Below, in pieces: positions 14,797-25,431 of a stretch of DNA of 64,000 nt. Under the pieces are notes generated by a model. It saw only the letters and a program-made list of their open reading frames with translations, was not told where the DNA came from and did not search any database. Numbering within the stretch: the first letter of the stretch is position 1; each line of letters opens with the position of its first letter. Source of the DNA: Selaginella moellendorffii (lineage: Eukaryota; Streptophyta; Lycopodiopsida; Selaginellales; Selaginellaceae); NCBI RefSeq assembly GCF_000143415.4, contig NW_003314263.1, forward strand, positions 3,031,255 through 3,095,254, read 5' to 3'. Made by a program: the position numbers and the translations under genes.

Positions 14797-15289
14797 ATTC
14801 TGTGTATCTCCATACGGAGGAACAGGGGCATGCTACGTTTCAGAAGGTTGGCTGTTTACATTCCAGCATGTGTAACTGTTTTACTCACTCGTTAATTTAT
14901 TCCTTTTCAGTGGCCTGATGCGATGGGGTGTCACTGCCGGTTCGCTTCGTCCCAGTTACGGAACAGTTGCCGTTTGTCTCGGATTTTGTCATGTTAGTCT
15001 TAACTGCTATTCTGCAGTTAGGACAGGAATCGAAAACGGGCGGGCGAGATTTTCCCGCAAACCGTTAGCTACGGAACATAAACTGCACTAACGAATAGGT
15101 TGGTGCAATCTAGTCTGTCGCAGCTCGTCACTCCCGGTCTGCCATAGCCACAACCTCCGTGGCTGCGTAGATTGTTGGCTTGTTTTGCTCCATTCATTCA
15201 AATTGTAGCTGGTTACGTGTTCAAGTTCTTGGTTTGAGCTGCTAAAACTTTCTTGATGTGAAAAGTGCGAGCTGGAATTATTCTCCAGG
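14797..15289 (+). other. Short spacer between AP4M and the Root_cap gene
   Basis: About 490 bp holding the 3' end of the AP-4 mu transcript and the promoter/leader of the next plus-strand gene. I see no further gene or repeat. Confidence 0.5.
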
Positions 15290-18200
15290 ATGAGGCCGCG
15301 AGGCTTTCGTGCGGTTGCTCTCATCCTCTGTCTGCAGCTGCTCATCTCGAGCGGTAAGCTTTTTGTTGCGTCGACTGCATTGGTTGTTGATGTCTTTGAG
15401 TTTGTGTTGCAGGGGCTGCGTCCGAGGTTGCGACTGCAGATCAACGTTTTCCAGCTGGTAAGCTGTTCTTTTTCGACCATTTTATGCTTCTGAAGTGCCG
15501 AGCATGATGTTTGTTTGTGCTGCCATATTCCAGCTGGGTCGAATGGATCAGCAGGTGCTGATGCTGAATGTCTCGGCTGTGGCTATACGCCGGATGCTCC
15601 AGCTCGTGGCAGTGTCCCTCGATGCTCAGACGTTGTCTGTCTTGTCCAAGGACTTCTTGACAGGAAGAGCTTGATTTACATTGAGCAAGACATCGACGTA
15701 TCAGGTCAGTCTGTTTACTTATATATTTCCGGACGCAAGCGCTCATGTGATTAGTGCAGGCAGCGGTCCCCTTCCGGATGTTACGTGCGGGGTCACGATC
15801 ATGGGGACGTGCGGTGATGGCTCGCCATGCAAAATTGATGCAAAGGGCAGCTCTCAGATTTTTGTAGTTGGACTCGACGGCTATCTGACGCTAAAGGACT
15901 TAGAGATCACTGGAGGTGCCTGTGCAAGAGGCGCTGCTGTGACAGTCTCGGGTTCTGGATCAAATGACTTGGCAAGGGGAGGCAAATTTGTGGCTCTCAA
16001 TGTGAAGTTTACGAACAACGTCGCTTCTGTATGTCGTAGCTTTTCAGATGTTTAACTTCGATTGATCGTGACGCCTTTACAGGAGCTAGGAGCAGCTCTG
16101 CACGTTGAATCTGGCGGTGCTGTTTATATTCGGGACTGTGTCTTCCGCTCAAACAAGGCAAGTAGAATTCAATTCTATAACGAAGGATTTTTTCCGAGCT
16201 TGGGCTTTCTTTTACAGGCTGCAAAGGGAGGAGCAGTATTTGTGGGATCCAGCAAGGACTTCCCGTCAAACCACACAGAAACGGAAGCAGTTCGAAATGT
16301 GTGTGCACTGAACAGCTGCACAACGTTTTTAAATACTGAGTTCTCTCGGAATTCCGCCGATTATGGTGCCGCCGTATACGTTGATGATGCTGCTGAAGAG
16401 TGCAAGGACAATGGAGGTGCTAAATTCGACTGCACAACCTGCGTATTTCGCGATAACTCGGCTCAGGTAAGAAAGCGGTTCTTGAAACGACCTGACAATT
16501 TGTTCAAACAGCAAGACGGAGGTGCTTTGTTTATCAACTTTCAATCCGCTGGTGCCATTTCATTCCTCCGTCGGAGTCGTTTTGCGAGAAACACTGCAGG
16601 GGTATGGTGCTCTGATTGATGGTGTGTTTTTCAATGCCCTTTTGCAGAGTTACGGTGGTGATATTGCTACGCAAGAAGGAGTATATGGAACTCGTGGTGC
16701 TCAACTTTATGCATATCAAGTTGTATTTACTGGAAGCAAGGCATCGGTAAGCTTTTTTTCGTTGTGATTCACAATGTTACGTTACACACGTTTTAACGAC
16801 GGACAGAAAGGCAGCGCTGTTGCAGTCAAACCATTCTCCATTTCTACGTTTGCAAGATGTGAATTTTCCCAGGGGGTAAGCCTTTTGATTCGCTTATGAA
16901 GCTCTAAAATTTGGCGTGACAGTCTTTACTCGAATGCGACGGCGTATGTGACACTTTCTGCCCAACTTTGTCACCTCTGGTGCGTAATATTTGCCTCAAG
17001 AATGAGACATGTCTTTTATCGTTTTCTTTCTGTCTGCAGTCAAATGGCTCTATACCATACGGAAGAAGTGGAGGTGCGTACATAATTGGCTCCTGAATTC
17101 TTGGTCTAACGTGATCTTCTCCTTGCAGAGTCGTGTCCTGTTGCTCCGATGCCTTTGTGTGGCTGGGTTCCTGACGAGTGCCTAGAAAGTCCATCTCCAT
17201 CCGCGACACCATTACCAACACCTTCACCATCACCATCGTTACCATCTCCGCCTTTGCCATCGCCATCACCAAGTCCATTGAGTACGCCGCCAGCAGAAGC
17301 ACCAGGAGAGGCAGCCGGAGAACCGAGATTTAGAGCGAAGCGTCCTTTCTCGCCACCTCCTTCGCCACCTCCTTCCCCACCTCCTTCATCACCTCCTTCA
17401 TTACCTCCTTCGCCACAGCCTTCACCACCTCCTTCGGCCTCAGCTGCTGCTCCGGCATACAGGCATAGAGTGCGTGGCAGACACGCGCACCACCGCAATG
17501 GAAGTATCACAGGAGATCCTCACTTTGTTGGCAAGCATGGCGAGCGTTTTGATTTCCACGGCAGAAGCAATCGCGACTACTGCATACTTTCGGACAAGGA
17601 CTTCCATATCAACATGCACGTCTTCAAAGGCATACACAGGCACTCCACTGTACGTATTGTCATTTTTGCAGTTCATCTAGTCTGATGTGGTTTTGCTTTT
17701 TTTTCCAGTTCATATCCAAGATTGGGATGCTGTTCAAATTGGACAAGGTTTTGATAGACGCCCAGGCCGATAAGACTGCTTCCCGATTTGAGGACCAGTG
17801 GAAGGTTCTTGTGAATAATGTGAGTATCATTTTTGTTTTTCTTCGATGCAAACTCTGAAAGTGGTGGTTGTTCTTTTTTCACAGGTGGAGTTGCTTGAAG
17901 GGCATGTGGTGGGAACTCCAAGCGGATTGAAGATCGTCCATTTTGTCGGGTCGGTTCAAATTGTCATTCTAGACGAGCTAGATATGAATGTGACAGTGAT
18001 GCCTCCGGGTTTCGGGAGGTTTGGATCGGGAGCAAACTACGTAAGCATCTTAGTTTCCTCTTATCTTCTAATAAACCCTCTTGTTCTGCAGCTGGATTTC
18101 CAAATAAATCAGCTGAAAGTGTCTCCCAACGTCCATGGCGTTTTAGGTGACGAGAATCCTCTCTATCATTTTTCTGATTAAGTCATGGATCAATGCAGGA

Positions 18201-18561
18201 CAAACGTACCAGGAATCCCTGCGAACATACAAGAAGATCCACGAGGTTAGAGACAGGAGGCTCAAGAGATCTAGAGCAGCGGCACTGTTCGTGGATGGCT
18301 CCGAGAGTGATTACTTGTCGAGCAGCATCATGGCGGCCGATTGCAAATACTCAGCCTACATGGTAAAGTATTTCACGAATTTTTTTACTGTTTCTTATTT
18401 GTTCTTGTTTCTAGGATCAAAGCCAGATCTCTCAGAGAGTCCAGAGAATGGTTTTAGAGGGTGTCCAAGTTTTGCTGGGAAAGAGGGAGGAGACTGTGAA
18501 GCAATGTACTGGTTTTGGGCATTTTTTGTGCCTTTTGGAGATGGAAGAGGAAGGAGAATGA
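15290..18561 (+). CDS. Secreted PMP-repeat / proline-rich / Root_cap domain protein
   Basis: Seventeen exons: 15290-15353, 15413-15457, 15534-15704, 15760-16028, 16083-16157, 16218-16466, 16512-16601, 16648-16746, 16807-16875, 16923-16979, 17040-17073, 17129-17649, 17709-17819, 17885-18040, 18092-18146, 18199-18362, 18415-18561. Phases agree; the product has 791 residues. Parts in order: a signal peptide (MRPRGFRAVALILCLQLLI); a beta-helix-like region with repeats of the F..N.A..GGA type (FRSNKAAKGGAVFV, FSRNSADYGAAVYV, FRDNSAQQDGGALFI); an extensin-like Pro/Ser linker (about 425-520); then a Root_cap domain beginning GDPHFVGKHGERFDFHG and including VHGVLGQTY and SSSIMAADC. Root_cap proteins are secreted plant proteins of unclear biochemistry. 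The intron after exon 5 has a GC donor. The last exon adds 48 residues past the usual domain end, the least certain part. Confidence 0.8.
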
Positions 18562-18691
18562 GAGGTTTGTATACTTTTTCCTTGTATAGTAGATTGGGAC
18601 GTCAAGTCAACTTTTCAAATGTATAAGATGGTATTGTGCAAAATTCTCTTGTTTTCTCCAACTTTTACTGAGCTTATTTCCAATGGATGTT

Positions 18692-19110
18692 CTTTCATGT
18701 GGAGTTGCTAGAAGGACATGTAGCGAGAACTTCAAGTGGATGGATGATTGTTCATTTGGTCATGTCAATTCTAATGTCAATTCAAATTCACATGCTAGAT
18801 TTGAATGTGATGCTTCTAGGTTTTAGGAGGTTTGGATCGGGACCATCTTCTAGTAAACCCTCTTGCTCTGCAGCTATCAACTAAAAGTGTCTCCCAAGCT
18901 CCATGAGAATCGTTTGTTTCAGTTCAAAAAAATTAAACAAATTACCAGGAATCCTTGGGAACATACAAGGTTAGAGACGGGAGGCTCAAGAGGTCCTGTT
19001 CGTGGATGTAACTGCTTGTCGAACAGCATCATGGCAGCCGATGCAAATACTAAGCCTACATGGTAAAGTATTTCACGAGTTTTTTATTTGTTTCTTGCTT
19101 GTTTCTAGTA
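18692..19110 (+). pseudogene. Decayed tandem copy of the Root_cap gene 3' part
   Basis: The DNA repeats 17883-18420 of the preceding gene: the exon beginning VELLEGHV, the tail of the following intron, the exon with KVSP, a remnant of the RLKR exon, and even the final intron start (TGGTAAAGTATTTCACGA at about 19061). The copy has frame changes and lost borders (the exon 15 start GGATTTCC is missing), so it cannot encode the domain. It is a segmental duplication, not a retrocopy, because introns are included. Confidence 0.85.
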
Positions 19111-20490
19111 TGCTTCTTGTGCTCTTCTGCAAAAAGAAGTTTGCTTGTTGTATACCCAAAAAGACAATGAGAGTAGCATACCCTCTTCTTGCAGGATTCC
19201 ATGTAGGTGGGATCTTCCTCGTCATCCTGCCCGACGGAACACGGGCCACAAAACCAAACACCGAGCTTCCTTGCGTCCCCAAGCATGATGCACTCTTGGT
19301 GGTACGGGGACTGGCAAAAGTTGCACTCGATCCAATCGTTGGCTTGCCTGAGCAAGTATAGCAATAGTCTGATTTGAACCCCCTTAGGTGGATCAGCCTC
19401 TCGTCAATCGCCTTGAGACTCTTGTGAACGTCTGTAAAGCTCATGACGAGCTGAAGAGGCGATTCGGATGTTTCCATATGTCCACATCTTCTCCGTATGT
19501 GCTATCCAGCACAGTAGCTTCTTCCTCATCTCCTCCCCCTTGAAGAGCTCATTCGCAACTTCTAGAGTGCGGCGATGGTACTTCAGGTAGCCTCCATGAT
19601 AGAAACTTGGAAAACTATAATCTAGTCCCGCGACACATAATACACATCCGCTCCCATATGCGTAAGCTTGATCGGACAAAACAACGTTGCCATGTCCTTG
19701 CAGCCGGCGAGTAACTGCTTCGAAAATCTTCCCCGGAACTGCACAACCTTCTCCGCCTTGACCTCTATCACATGGCCTAGGAGCTCTATTCTGGGCTCCA
19801 TGAACTTCATTGCGAGAATCTTCAGCATTCCAACCTATGCGAGAGTAGTGTCGATGGCGATAGCATTCACCCAGCGGGCCACTTCCTCCGATATGAGCTT
19901 CATAGTCGCCAGGTCTGTCCGTTCCGCAATAAGGCCAAGAGCAAACGCCTTCAGATAGCCCGTGATGCACCTGGCTCTGCGATTCTTGCCTCGATATATT
20001 ATGCGAGGATCCATTACGCTCGGCAAATACTCCAACTCCTCGCCTCTCGCTCCCTGGGCCAACTCCGCAAGGTTGCCTTTGTTCACGTATTCGACAACCT
20101 CTTTCTTGTACCAGCTGAAGGCCGACTTCAGCTTTTCCTTCCGGTCACGAACGTAGTAAGTCACGAGTAGCGGCACCGGTCTTCCACTGGCCACGCTTGA
20201 TAAAACAAGGATTAAAACTACAACTTAAATCATAGCCTTACCATTTTCCATACGGGAAAGTCAGCGTCATCTGCTGGTTCGTCCATTTCCTTGTCTCTGC
20301 ACTCGTCCTTTGCTTGTCGGGGTGGCGAGTCAGCGTCACCCCTTGTCTCTGCACTCCTCTGCCTTTGCTTGTCGGGGTGGCATGCAATAGTCAGGATTAC
20401 CATCCAGGATCTCGCACGTATGGTTGATATAATCAAGCTCCTCTTGCTGCAAATACAAAATGAATATGTTAACCAGCGAATAAAACCCAA
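19056..20490 (-). pseudogene. Decayed PHD-finger and linker part of a P-loop NTPase locus
   Basis: Minus-strand coding-like segments occur in changing frames. Near 19970-20194 a frame reads VPLLVTYYVRDRKEKLKSAF and continues about 119 codons. Near 19500-19650 another reads PSFYHGGYLKYHRRTLEVAN. At the low end (19260-19380) there is a PHD finger: YCYTC in one frame, then WIECNFCQSPYHQEC and GVWFCGPC in a second frame, shifted by one base. Together the Cys4-His-Cys3 set would be complete, so a single-base loss in the AAG-CC region broke it. Some frame changes may be small introns. It probably continues the NTPase gene at 20500-21342, and I do not know the family. Confidence 0.55.
20290..20383. 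repeat. Tandem duplication of about 52 bp
   Basis: Two neighbouring copies share TTGTCTCTGCACTC and, a few bases on, TTTGCTTGTCGGGGTGGC; the copies begin near 20292 and 20344. It lies inside the decayed minus-strand NTPase/PHD locus and lengthens a hydrophilic linker (PPRQAK...ECRDK twice). Confidence 0.8.
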
Positions 20491-20499
20491 AGACTTACC

Positions 20500-21342
20500 T
20501 CATAACCTCCACAAATAAGCAAATGCGGGGCACTTTTGTCTTTTGATAAGCTGTTTCCCGACAGAGCTCTGAAACGACGCGCAGATGACCACGTTGGATA
20601 CTGATAAAGGGAGAACTCTGATAAATCCCCAGGCTTTTTCTTTGTCAGCTTCCGAGCATACATTTGGAGATCTAAGCTTGTTTCCATTGTCGAAAACTAC
20701 GTATACTTTCCGCTCAAGCTCCTTCAAATCTTCCAAAACCTTGAAAACGCTTTTCATCTCAAGGTCCTTAACGCGTAGCAGCACGCCAAAAGCTTGATCA
20801 TCGTTGATGACAGCGAGAACAAGAGCTGAGAATAAGGCGTTGCCGGGTTCGCGTATGAATGGCTCGACTGGCACGAGAGCGATGCCCCTCGACTTGATCT
20901 TGTCGCTCGCAAACTCTGTATGCAAATGGCCAACCGCGGCGGCAATACTGCAGCTTTTCCCAGATCCGGGAGTGCCAGTTATGCAGCGAATACCCAAAAC
21001 AGGGTCAAACTCGTTCGACATCAAAGGGCCATCATCGAAGGACCATCAAAAGTCCAAGATAAATTTGATGACATCCAGAGTTACCTTGCGGCCCATGTAG
21101 TGAACCATCTTGTGCTCGGTGGAGGTATAGGAGGCCACTTCTGGGATTGCAAGCTTCCTGAATGTGGTTACCTGGCCGAGATGATCTCGGGTAATCCCCG
21201 AATGACGATCCTTGAGCAACGCATCCACCTTCCTGGCTTTAGCTATCATGCCACTCAGATCTTCCTGGATGGACGCAATAGGCGTCTGGAGCTGTGCGAT
21301 TTGCTTCCTGAGATCTTCTACTGCGGCCTTTAGCTCCTCCAT
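20500..21342 (-). pseudogene. P-loop NTPase with coiled-coil N-terminus, one internal TGA
   Basis: A minus-strand frame runs from 21342 (MEELKAAVEDLRKQIAQLQ, a coiled coil) to about 20500, broken only by a TGA at 21046-21048; the frame is unchanged on both sides. After it come a Walker A motif GTPGSGKS (about 60 codons past the break's start), then ALVPVEPFI, and a Walker B-like KVYVVFDNG followed by NVVICASFQS. This is the layout of a STAND- or Crinkler/RHS-like NTPase domain, but I cannot choose. The TGA could derive from CGA by CpG decay. A GT donor after TGTGGAGGTTATGAG near 20508 suggests a downstream exon. The gene is either a young pseudogene or an allele with one nonsense change. Confidence 0.55.
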
Positions 21343-22068
21343 TTTAGGTCAAGAGATAACCCTAAGCCCCTATACATGCATTTGCTATCACGTGTAGATT
21401 TACGACTACCATACCCAATCTTCAGGCTAGGCACGTTTTATATGCGTTACTTTCTCATGTAGAAGAGCGTGATTGGGACAATAAATGTATGTTGCAAAAC
21501 ACAAGCTTTGCACTACAGGTTTTTGCTAGGTTGATTTTGTCACTGCCGGAAAGTTAGCCAAATGGCAGGATTCAAAGTGGACCAGAAAACACAGTTTCAG
21601 ACCTTTGTGCTCTTATATGTTGCTTACATGTTATTAGATCCTCAGCTTATCTTGGACCACATAACATCTCCTGAATCTCACTTGAAAGACCAAGTTTGCA
21701 TTATGATTTTTTATTGTAATGGCACTTTAGACTCTGAAGCTTTCTTTAAGGTTGTATCTTCTAGACCTTACAACTTTGTTTGGTTGCAGTCTCATCAAGC
21801 TTTTGCTGGATCCTACTGAAATTACATGTATGAAGGTTAGTTTTCTTCCATCCAATAATTTAAGGTTGTGACTTCCAAAGTCTAGAGTGTTATGATACGG
21901 CACTAAACAACAAAGATAATGAGACCTAACTTTGCCTAGATTACATTACACCTCCTTTTGTTGTTCTTCACCACCCAGCCACCCTTGAGCTAGATCTATA
22001 GGATAGGTTAAATTCTTTACCTTAAATCTATGAGTGATCATTAGTGCAATTCTTCTTTCAGACAAAGT
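21343..22068. other. Unassigned stretch
   Basis: About 700 bp with one plus-strand frame at 21562-21819 (85 codons, MAGFKVDQKTQFQTF...) that matches no family I know. It may be a chance frame or a repeat remnant; there is no splice or domain support. Confidence 0.3.
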
Positions 22069-22225
22069 GTGTAGTTATGATGTGGTATAGTATTATTAGT
22101 GCAGTGGGATTTTGATACCCATTAAATTGGTTTTAATCTGGACCACTTATTCATATATATAAATTAAGGTTTTTGGGCTAATTGGTTTTTATATTCCATG
22201 CATTCACATTATTGGAGGTGAGATG
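22069..22225 (+). repeat. LTR-like sequence, plus orientation (inverted partner of 23250-23408)
   Basis: From about 22069 the sequence reads TGTAGTTATGATG..., then GTGGGATTTTGAT, TAATCTGGACCACTTA, and AAGGTTTTTGGGCTAATTG. The reverse complement of 23250-23408 carries the same blocks in the same order. The partner lies just after a polypurine tract, which is how an LTR begins, so this is probably a second, oppositely placed LTR of the same family, more diverged. Confidence 0.6.
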
Positions 22226-23249
22226 AAAGTGAGATTATACCTCTTAAAAAGTGCTTAAATTTATACTTGGCTTTGAAATATATTGCCTACACAATACAAT
22301 ATGGTTACAGTTGAATAATAAGACTCAATTGATAGTAGTGTTCATAGCATGTGGTGTAGCTCTTTCTTGCTCCTGTTGCTAGTCCTCTATTTTCAATCCT
22401 TTGTTGTGTTAACTCATGAATTTGGACTTTCTAGGCACCCAACCTAGTACTATTCAAATAGTATTATTTAAACTTATTTTAAAATTCTTGATTAATTGGA
22501 AAAAGGGGTGCACTTTTATTTATAAATTTTTTCTTTTTATATTTGAACCTTTATGGACCATTTCTTGAATTATTCTCTTTAGTTACTTACATGCTGTTAA
22601 TCCTCTTTTACCAATCCTCACATTCGACAAAATTTCTTCCATAGGAATCTTGATAATGATATGTACTATTGATTCAATTATGTGATTGCCACCTATCATT
22701 CTTGGGATAATGCTTAATGTTTACATGAGTTTTCTATATATCTGAAAATGAATTGGTATAATGGTTTTAGTGCACCCACCTATGCAGATTAGAACCTTCT
22801 CTTAGACATCTTTAAGCACATATTTGGGTATGTTGATAACTATAATAATGTGTTCTAGCAATTGCATCATTGTCTTCATTATTAAATTATAATGTTTTTG
22901 CTTAAACACGATAAGGCACATTTTTAGGTTAAGATGAGTTCTCTAACTAATGCTTTAGCACTCTAAAGTATAAAAGAGTAAAGTATTAACATTATAGTAT
23001 GGGTAGTACAAAGAAGTTATCTAGTTACTTAAAGAGATATAGCTATATGGTTACTTAGAAGAGTTTAATGCAAAGTTATTAGTTATATGCAAGCTTAGAA
23101 CTCTCACCAAACTTCATCCTAGAATATGATCTCTTTTAGTAAAATTTTAGAATTCTTATCACATATTAATTAATTGGATTGTTAAATAATAGCACTATTA
23201 TATGTATTCATTATTAATGAAATTATTTTAATTTATATAATTATATTAT
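22226..23249. other. AT-rich stretch between two inverted LTR-like ends
   Basis: About 1 kb of AT-rich DNA without recognisable coding content. It may be the remaining 3' portions of the two inverted LTRs that flank it. I could not align its two halves by eye beyond the first 150 bp. Confidence 0.3.
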
Positions 23250-23436
23250 TGTGAGTGTTTGGAATATACAAAAAATGTGCATATCAATTAGCCCAAAAAC
23301 CCTAGCTTATATACAAGAGCGAGTGGTCCAGATTGAAACCAATCTAACAGCTACCAAAATCCCACTACGCTAATATTAGTATACGACATCGTAGCCGTAC
23401 ACTTGGCCCTCACATCATCCCCTTCTCTTGGAATAA
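23250..23436 (-). repeat. 3' LTR start and polypurine tract of a minus-strand Ty3-type relic
   Basis: On the minus strand a purine-rich tract (AAGAGAAGGGGATGATG, about 23418-23436) is followed by TGAGGGCCAAGTGTACGG and a TATATAAGC promoter-like motif. A polypurine tract immediately before TG is the standard 3' border of an LTR retrotransposon. The integrase relic at 23594-24289 lies upstream on the same strand, as expected. Confidence 0.6.
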
Positions 23437-23593
23437 TGGAAGACTATCAAGGTTTCCTTGTAAATGGGCTGGGATCTAGAGGAACATTAGGAGGAGGTAT
23501 CAGTGGATTTGTACGTGGTATTAATTGCTCTTGATCCCTTTGTATGAAGCATTTTAACCACTACATATGCACAATCTCTGAAGGATTGGCCTA

Positions 23594-24289
23594 TTAGACG
23601 TCATGCTGAACTTCATAAACTTGTGGTCCAACTTGCTGCAACACCAGATACAGTCCTTTCCACTGTGGAAAGAGCCCCTTAGATAAACCACGTACCATAA
23701 GATGGGGAAAAAAGACTAACACCAAATCATCCATGTTATACTCCGCAAATGGACGATGATGGGAGTTGTAGCGCCATTGTTGTCCCACTTGTATGAGGCT
23801 TAAGTGTTCAGCAGACTCAGTTCGGACAAATGGAAGAATGCTTGTCAAATATTGATCCCACGACCTAGTATCGACAACTCGTGGCAATCGCGAAGGTAAA
23901 CCCAACTCCGTTGGTAATATTGGATCATGACTATATAGGAGTTTATATGGTGAAGCACCAACAGAACCTTACACCCCTGTGACATATGCATATCGAAGAG
24001 ATGGCAAATAACCATTCCAATCTAAATGTTGAAAGTTCACATACTTCGCAATCATCCCTTTGAATGTCCGAACGAGCTGTTCCACCATACTGTCTGATTG
24101 TGGATGATAAGCACTCGTGAAAGTGTGGCATATCCCCAATTGAGATGTCAAAACATGAAATGCCTTAACCATAAATGCGGGACCATTATCTGAAAGAATC
24201 CGCTCTGGATAAGAATGCTGGAACAACCCACCTAGAATAGGAGAATCATGGTAGGCATAAAGAAACCGCGGAATAAAGATAGAAGGCAC
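23594..24289 (-). pseudogene. Ty3-type integrase fragment (plant retrotransposon)
   Basis: One frame, interrupted by a single TAA near 23966, reads RILSDNGPAF, then TSAYHPQSDSMVEQLVRTFKGMI (the middle Asp and the Glu of the integrase catalytic triad) and, after the stop, SPYKLLYSHDPILP and a C-terminal DNA-binding-like part. The zinc-binding N-terminus and the first catalytic Asp are absent on this strand. It is a relic. Confidence 0.85.
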
Positions 24290-24348
24290 TCAAAGAGCTA
24301 TTAATGACTCTTCTAGTTTTGACATATCCTAACTACACTTGACTTTTT

Positions 24349-25051
24349 ATTTTGCATGTGGATGTTTCTGATATTAGTTTTGGAGGTGTGTTGATGCAAG
24401 AGAGCTCGAGTGTGCCTGGTCAGCGCCATCCCATTGCGTATATAAACTATACATTACAACCAGTGGAGATGAACTACTCCACAACAAAGGAGTGTTTAGC
24501 AGCAATCTGGGGTTTCGAGAAACTTCATGCATATTTACATGGTTCTTGGACGTTACTTGAAAGTGACCATGCTGCAGTTACTTCATTATTGAAGCAGAAG
24601 AACTTGGTTGGTCGTATTGCTTGATGGGCTTTGAAGCTTCAAATATATGATTTTGATGTTGTTCATCACCCAGGGAGTTCTACGGCTAATGCTGATGCCC
24701 TTTCTCGAGCTCCTCTTCCTTCTCCACTCTCTTCTCATGTTGCTGACGAGCCTGTTGCTCCTACATCTGTGGATTTTCTAGATGAGGATTTTGTGCCATC
24801 GACGATTGTTATACTTGACGTTTAGTGTCCACAAGGCGTAAAGCAAGATCTACCTTCTCTTGATGAGGTTCGCGAGGCTCAAAAGATTGAGCTATGGATT
24901 CGAAGGCTTCGAGATGGGTTTGAGAATCCTACATCATTTGCTAATGACTTGCCTTTCCGGCATTTACATTCTCAATATCACCTTGACGATAGCCTTCTTT
25001 ATTTTGTGGGGACGGATCCTGATGATCATTTACGACTGGTGGTTCCATGAA
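24349..25051 (+). pseudogene. Ty3-type RNase H and linker fragment, inverted relative to its neighbours
   Basis: The plus frame reads HVDVSDISFGGVLMQ, then HPIAYINYTLQPVEMNYSTT and WTLLESDHAAVTSLL, the RNase H domain of a Ty3-type polyprotein, followed by HHPGSSTANADALSRAPLP. It has three in-frame stops: TGA at about 24622 (probably from CGA), TAG at about 24823 and TGA at about 25048. Integrase (left) and reverse transcriptase (right) pieces are on the minus strand, so this block is reversed. Confidence 0.85.
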
Positions 25052-25074
25052 TGCTCGCTCACAATCCGGAGACT

Positions 25075-25327
25075 AGATGAAAGATGACATTGATGGCTTC
25101 AGCAACACTCACAACGGTGCAGTGTGATCAGAAAAATGATCCACAAAACGACCGAGATACTACACCTTGCCCAAGAAGCACTGCACATTATTTCACACAC
25201 TTTGAAGTAGGGAACTTTAGAACAACCACAAGTTTGTCAGGATCAACTTGCAAACCCTCACGAGAAATACAATACTCAAGATAAGTTGTGTTCTTGGTCC
25301 CAAACATGCAGTTCGACTGCTTCAGCT
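25075..25327 (-). pseudogene. Ty3-type reverse transcriptase C-terminal fragment
   Basis: On the minus strand the frame shows CMFGTKNTTYLEYCISREGL and VDPDKLVVVLKFP, the conserved end of Ty3-type reverse transcriptase, then a shifted frame with FLGKV and GRFVDHFSDH. Stops and a frame change mark it as dead. Its upstream border is exactly the left TSD (AGCT) of the TIR transposon, and a few more bases of the same frame appear at 51821-51831 beyond the transposon. Confidence 0.75.
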
Positions 25328-25351
25328 AAGCTCTATTTCGTTAAAGTGGGA
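25328..25351 (+). repeat. Left terminal inverted repeat of the DNA transposon
   Basis: It matches the right end with one mismatch over about 24 bp and shares CTATTTCGTTAAAGTGGG. It is flanked on the left by AGCT. Confidence 0.85.
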
Positions 25352-25431
25352 TTTATTCAGTAAAATGGGACTAGGTACAAATTTTCAAGTATTTGAAAAT
25401 GATGTGAAATTATATGTTTTTTGTCCATGGG

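Noticed and set aside
17106-17510. Minus-strand Gly-rich frame of 134 codons
   Set aside because: It is the reverse of the Pro/Ser linker of the Root_cap-type gene, not an independent glycine-rich protein.
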